NCBI GenBank assembly: GCA_916613615.1
Contig: OU744723.1
Span: 32,432,171-32,496,170, forward strand
DNA length: 64,000 bases
From: Steromphala cineraria
Taxonomy: Eukaryota; Mollusca; Gastropoda; Trochida; Trochidae
Reading direction: 5' to 3'
The notes under the pieces are model-generated. The model was not told the DNA's origin, did no database searches, and saw only the letters and a program-made list of their open reading frames with translations. Made by a program: the position numbers and the translations under genes. Within the stretch, counting starts at the first letter, position 1, and the number at the start of each line of letters is the position of its first letter. Shown here piece after piece: positions 58,201 to 64,000 of this stretch.

Positions 58201-61200
58201 ATGTATTATTTATCTCCACGTTATAACTTCTATCTATTCTGGTCATGTATTATTTATCTCCACGTTATAACTTCTATCTATTCCGGTCATGTATTATTTA
58301 TCTCCACGTTATAACTTCTATCTATTCCGGCCATGTATTATTTATCTCCACGTTATAACTTCTATCTATTCTGGTCATGTATTATTTATCTCCACGTTAT
58401 AACTTCTATCTATTCCAGCCATGTATTATTTATCTCCACGTTATAACTTCTATCTATTCCGGTCATGTATTATTTATCTCCACGTTATAACTTCTATCTA
58501 TTCCGGCCATGTATTATTTATCTCCACGTTATAACTCATATCTATTCCGGTCATGTATTATTTATCTCCACGTTATAACTTCTATCTATTCCAGCCATGT
58601 ATTATTTATCTCCACGTTATAACTTCTATCTATTCCGGCCATGTATTATTTATCTCCACGTTATAACTTCTATCTATTCCGGCCATGTATTATTTATCTC
58701 CACGTTATAACTTATATCTATTCCGGCCATGTAATATTTATCTCCACGTTATAACTTCTATCTAATCCGGCCATGTATGATTTATCTCCACGTTATAACT
58801 TCTATCTATTCCGGCCATGTATGATTTATCTCCACGTTATAACTTCTATCTATTCCGGCCATGTATTATTTATCTCCACGTTATAACTTCTATCTATTCC
58901 GGCCATGTATTATTTATCTCCACGTTATATCTTATATCTATTCCGGCCATGTATTATTTATCTCCACGTTATAACTTCTATCTAATCCGGCCATGTATGA
59001 TTTATCTCCACGTTATAACTTCTATCTATTCCGGCCATGTATGATTTATCTCCACGTTATAACTTCTATCTATTCCGGCCATGTATTATTTATCTCCACG
59101 TTATAACTTCTATCTATTCCGGCCATGTATTATTTATCTCCACGTTATAACTTCTATCTATTCTGGTCATGTATGATTTATCTCCACGTTATAACTTCTA
59201 TCTATTCTGGCCATGTATTATTTATCTCCACGTTATAACTTCTATCTATTCCGGCCATGTATGATTTATCTCCACGTTATAACTTCTATCTATTCTGGCC
59301 ATGTATTATTTATCTCCACGTTATAACTTCTATCTATTCCGGTCATGTATTATTTATCTCCACGTTATAACTTCTATCTATTCTGGCCATGTATTATTTA
59401 TCTCCACGTTATAACTTCTATCTATTCCGGCCATGTATTATTTATCTCCACGTTATAACTTCTATCTATTCCGGCCATGTATTATTTATCTCCACGTTAT
59501 AACTTCTATCTATTCCGGCCATGTATTATTTATCTCCACGTTATAACTTATATCTATTCCGGCCATGTATTATTTATCTCCACGTTATAACTTTTATCTA
59601 TTCCGTCATGTATTATTTATCTCCACGTTGTAACTTCTATCTATTCCGGCCATGTATTATTTATCTCCACGTTATAACTTCTATCTAATCCGGCCATGTA
59701 TGATTTATCTCCACGTTATAACTTCTATCTATTCCGGCCATGTATGATTTATCTCCACGTTATAACTTCTATCTATTCCGGCCATGTATTATTTATCTCC
59801 ACGTTATAACTTCTATCTATTCCGGCCATGTATTATTTATCTCCACGTTATAACTTCTATCTATTCCGGCCATGTATTATTTATCTCCACGTTATAACTT
59901 CTATCTATTCCGGCCATGTATTATTTATCTCCACGTTATAACTTCTATCTATTCCGATCATGTATTATTTATCTCCACGTTATAACTTCTATCTATTCCG
60001 GTCATGTATTATTTATCTCCACGTTATAACTTCTATCTATTCCGGTCATGTATTATTTATCTCCACGTTATAACTTCTATCTATTCCGGTCATGTATTAT
60101 TTATCTCCACGTTATAACTTCTATCTATTCCGGCCATGTATTATTTATCTCCACGTTATAACTTCTATCTATTCCGGCCATGTATTATTTATCTCCACGT
60201 TATAACTTCTATCTATTCCGGCCATGTATTATTTATCTCCACGTTATAACTTCTATCTATTCCGGCCATGTATTATTTATCTCCACGTTATAACTTCTAT
60301 CTATTCCGGCCATGTATTATTTATCTACACGTTATAACTTCTATCTATTCCGGTCATGTATTATTTATCTCCACGTTATAACTTCTATCTATTCCGGCCA
60401 TGTATTATTTATCTCCACGTTATAACTTCTATCTATTCCAGCCATGTATTATTTATCTCCACGTTATAACTTCTATCTATTCTGGTCATGTATTATTTAT
60501 CTCCACGTTATAACTTCTATCTATTCCGGTCATGTATTATTTATCTCCACGTTATAACTTCTATCTATTCCGGCCATGTATTATTTATCTCCACGTTATA
60601 ACTTCTATCAATTCTGGTCATGTATTATTTATCTCCACGTTATAACTTCTATCTATTCCAGCCATGTATTATTTATCTCCACGTTATAACTTCTATCTAT
60701 TCCGGTCATGTATTATTTATCTCCACGTTATAACTTCTATCTATTCCGGCCATGTATTATTTATCTCCACGTTATAACTCATATCTATTCCGGTCATGTA
60801 TTATTTATCTCCACGTTATAACTTCTATCTATTCCAGCCATGTATTATTTATCTCCACGTTATAACTTCTATCTATTCCGGCCATGTATTATTTATCTCC
60901 ACGTTATAACTTCTATCTATTCCGGCCATGTATTATTTATCTACACGTTATAACTTCTATCTATTCCGGCCATGTATTATTTATCTCCACGTTATAACTT
61001 CTATCTATTCCGGCCATGTATTATTTATCTCCACGTTATAACTTCTATCTATTCCAGCCATGTATTATTTATCTCCACGTTATAACTTCTATCTATTCTG
61101 GTCATGTATTATTTATCTCCACGTTATAACTTCTATCTATTCCGGTCATGTATTATTTATCTCCACGTTATAACTTCTATCTATTCCGGCCATGTATTAT

Positions 61201-64000
61201 TTATCTCCACGTTATAACTTCTATCTATTCTGGTCATGTATTATTTATCTCCACGTTATAACTTCTATCTATTCCAGCCATGTATTATTTATCTCCACGT
61301 TATAACTTCTATCTATTCCGGTCATGTATTATTTATCTCCACGTTATAACTTCTATCTATTCCGGCCATGTATTATTTATCTCCACGTTATAACTCATAT
61401 CTATTCCGGTCATGTATTATTTATCTCCACGTTATAACTTCTATCTATTCCAGCCATGTATTATTTATCTCCACGTTATAACTTCTATCTATTCCGGCCA
61501 TGTATTATTTATCTCCACGTTATAACTTCTATCTATTCCGGCCATGTATTATTTATCTCCACGTTATAACTTATATCTATTCCGGCCATGTAATATTTAT
61601 CTCCACGTTATAACTTCTATCTAATCCGGCCATGTATGATTTATCTCCACGTTATAACTTCTATCTATTCCGGCCATGTATGATTTATCTCCACGTTATA
61701 ACTTCTATCTATTCCGGCCATGTATTATTTATCTCCACGTTATAACTTCTATCTATTCCGGCCATGTATTATTTATCTCCACGTTATATCTTATATCTAT
61801 TCCGGCCATGTATTATTTATCTCCACGTTATAACTTCTATCTAATCCGGCCATGTATTATTTATCTCCACGTTATAACTTCTATCTATTCCGGCCATGTA
61901 TTATTTATCTCCACGTTATAACTTCTATCTATTCCGGCCATGTATTATTTATCTCCACGTTATAACTTCTATCTATTCCGGCCATGTATTATTTATCTCC
62001 ACGTTATAACTTCTATCTAATCCGGCCATGTATGATTTATCTCCACGTTATAACTTCTATCTATTCCGGCCATGTATGATTTATCTCCACGTTATAACTT
62101 CTATCTATTCCGGCCATATATTATTTATCTCCACGTTATAACTTCTATCTATTCCGGCCATATATTATTTATCTCCACGTTATAACTTCTATCTATTCCG
62201 GCCATGTATTATTTATCTCCACGTTATAACTTCTATCTATTCAGGCCATGTATGATTTATCTCCACGTTATAACTTCTATCTATTCCGGTCATGTATGAT
62301 TTATCTCCACGTTATAACTTCTATCTATTCCGGTCATGTATTATTTATCTCCACGTTATAACTTCTATCTATTCCGGTCATGTATTATTTATCTCCATGT
62401 TATAACTTCTATCTATTCCAGCCATGTATTATTTATCTCCACGTTATAACTTCTATCTATTCCGGCCATGTATTATTTATCTCCACGTTATAACTTCTAT
62501 CTATTCCGGCCATGAATGATTTATCTCCACGTTATAACTTCTATCTATTCCGGCCATGTATGATTTATCTCCACGTTATAACTTCTATCTATTCCGGTCA
62601 TGTATGATTTATCTCCACGTTATAACTTCTATCTATTCCGGTCATGTATTATTTATCTCCACGTTATAACTTCTATCTATTCCGGTCATGTATTATTTAT
62701 CTGCACGTTATAACTTCTATCTATTCCAGCCATGTATTATTTATCTCCATGTTATAACTTCTATCTATTCCGATCATGTATTATTTATCTCCACGTTATA
62801 ACTTCTATCTATTCCGATCATGTATTATTTATCTCCACGTTATAACTTCTATCTATTCTGGTCATGTATTATTTATCTCCACGTTATAACTTCTATCTAT
62901 TCCGGTCATGTATTATTTATCTCCACGTTATAACTTCTATCTATTCCGATCATGTATTATTTATCTCCACGTTATAACTTCTATCTATTCCGGCCATGTA
63001 TGATTTATCTCCACGTTATAACTTCTATCTATTCTGGCCATGTATTATTTATCTCCACGTTATAACTTCTATCTATTCCGGCCATGTATGATTTATCTCC
63101 ACGTTATAACTTCTATCTATTCCGGCCATGTATTATTTATCTCCACGTTATAACTTCTATCTATTCCGGCCATATATTATTTATCTCCACGTTATAACTT
63201 CTATCTATTCCGGCCATATATTATTTATCTCCACGTTATAACTTCTATCTATTCCGGTCATGTATTATTTATCTCCACGTTATAACTTCTATCTATTCCG
63301 GCCATATATTATTTATCTCCACGTTATAACTTCTATCTATTCCGGCCATATATTATTTATCTCCACGTTATAACTTCTATCTATTCCGGCCATGTATTAT
63401 TTATACCCACGTTATAACTTCTATCTATTCCGGTCATGTATTATTTATCTCCACGTTATAACTTCTATCTATTCCGGCCATGTATGATTTATCTCCACGT
63501 TATAACTTCTATCTATTCCGGTCATGTATTATTTATCTCCATGTTATAACTTCTATCTATTCCGGTCATGTATTATTTATCTCCACGTTATAACTTCTAT
63601 CTATTCCGGCCATGTATTATTTATCTCCACGTTATAACTTCTATCTATTCCGGCCATGAATGATTTATCTCCACGTTATAACTTCTATCTATTCCGGCCA
63701 TGTATGATTTATCTCCACGTTATAACTTCTATCTATTCCGGTCATGTATGATTTATCTCCACGTTATAACTTCTATCTATTCCGGTCATGTATTATTTAT
63801 CTCCACGTTATAACTTCTATCTATTCCGGTCATGTATTATTTATCTCCACGTTATAACTTCTATCTATTCTGGTCATGTATTATTTATCTCCATGTTATA
63901 ACTTCTATCTATTCCGATCATGTATTATTTATCTCCACGTTATAACTTCTATCTATTCCGATCATGTATTATTTATCTCCACGTTATAACTTCTATCTAT
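55221..64000. repeat. 44-bp satellite array, about 200 units, continues past the window
   Basis: The unit is 44 bp: TCCACGTTATAACTTCTATC, TATTCCGGYCATGTATKATT and TATC. Units differ mainly at three places: CCGGTC/CCGGCC/CCGATC/CCAGCC, TATTAT/TATGAT and CTATTC/CTAATC. A few units are 43 bp (CCGTCATG, for example near 56350, 57713 and 59605). All repeated 'MYYLSPRYNFYLF' open frames here are periodic artefacts, since 44 is not a multiple of 3 and frames cycle every 132 bp. Confidence 0.98.

Noticed and set aside
55079..64000. Repeated open frames encoding MYYLSPRYNFYLF-type peptides
   Set aside because: They are the 44-bp satellite read in rotating frames; each starts at a unit's ATG and stops by periodicity, with no coding signature.
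55221..64000. CRISPR-like array
   Set aside because: Units are head-to-tail without unique spacers; this is a eukaryotic satellite.

Overview
The window is eukaryotic, AT-rich genomic DNA, most likely from a lophotrochozoan and probably a bivalve mollusc. It has spliced genes with GT-AG introns and a TRIM E3 ligase gene. It also carries a SINE with a metazoan-type 'Meta'-like domain, a DIRS-type retroelement, a Helentron-like element with a tandem-repeat core, and many short inverted-repeat transposons. No operons or bacterial features are present. The taxon is an inference from gene and repeat style, not from a species-specific marker.

Layout. 1-3.8 kb: intergenic DNA with palindromic and foldback repeats. 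3.8-8.1 kb: a candidate two-exon gene (+) of unknown function ending in a Lys-Leu-Pro-Gln heptad array; its intron holds a MITE with a Helentron-like element nested in it. 8.4-9.2 kb: a hexanucleotide microsatellite. 11.7-16.3 kb: a minus-strand, frameshifted, truncated Ty3/Gypsy-like LTR element with a 1.76 kb LTR, primer-binding site, gag, CCHC knuckle and protease remnant. 18.9-22.5 kb: foldback elements and two elements built from repeated palindromic boxes. 23.5-29.9 kb: an apparently intact three-exon gene (-) for a 736-aa STELLO/DUF288-like Golgi-type membrane protein. 30-41 kb: MITEs, a CRE-bearing foldback and a hAT-like repeat, with no convincing gene. 41.7-45.0 kb: a decayed DIRS-like tyrosine-recombinase retroelement with inverted terminal repeats, inserted into a 68-bp tandem repeat. 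45.6-46.2 kb: a tandem repeat containing TATAAAAG boxes. 47.5-52.9 kb: a TRIM gene (+) with RING, B-boxes and coiled coil, whose C-terminal NHL-like part is disrupted. 55.2-64.0 kb: a 44-bp satellite of about 200 units that runs off the window and shows nested higher-order duplication.

The two host genes with recognisable families are unrelated: a membrane glycosyltransferase-like protein and a cytoplasmic ubiquitin ligase. Most of the remaining structure is transposon-derived. Many open frames in the satellite and microsatellites are artefacts of repeat periodicity.
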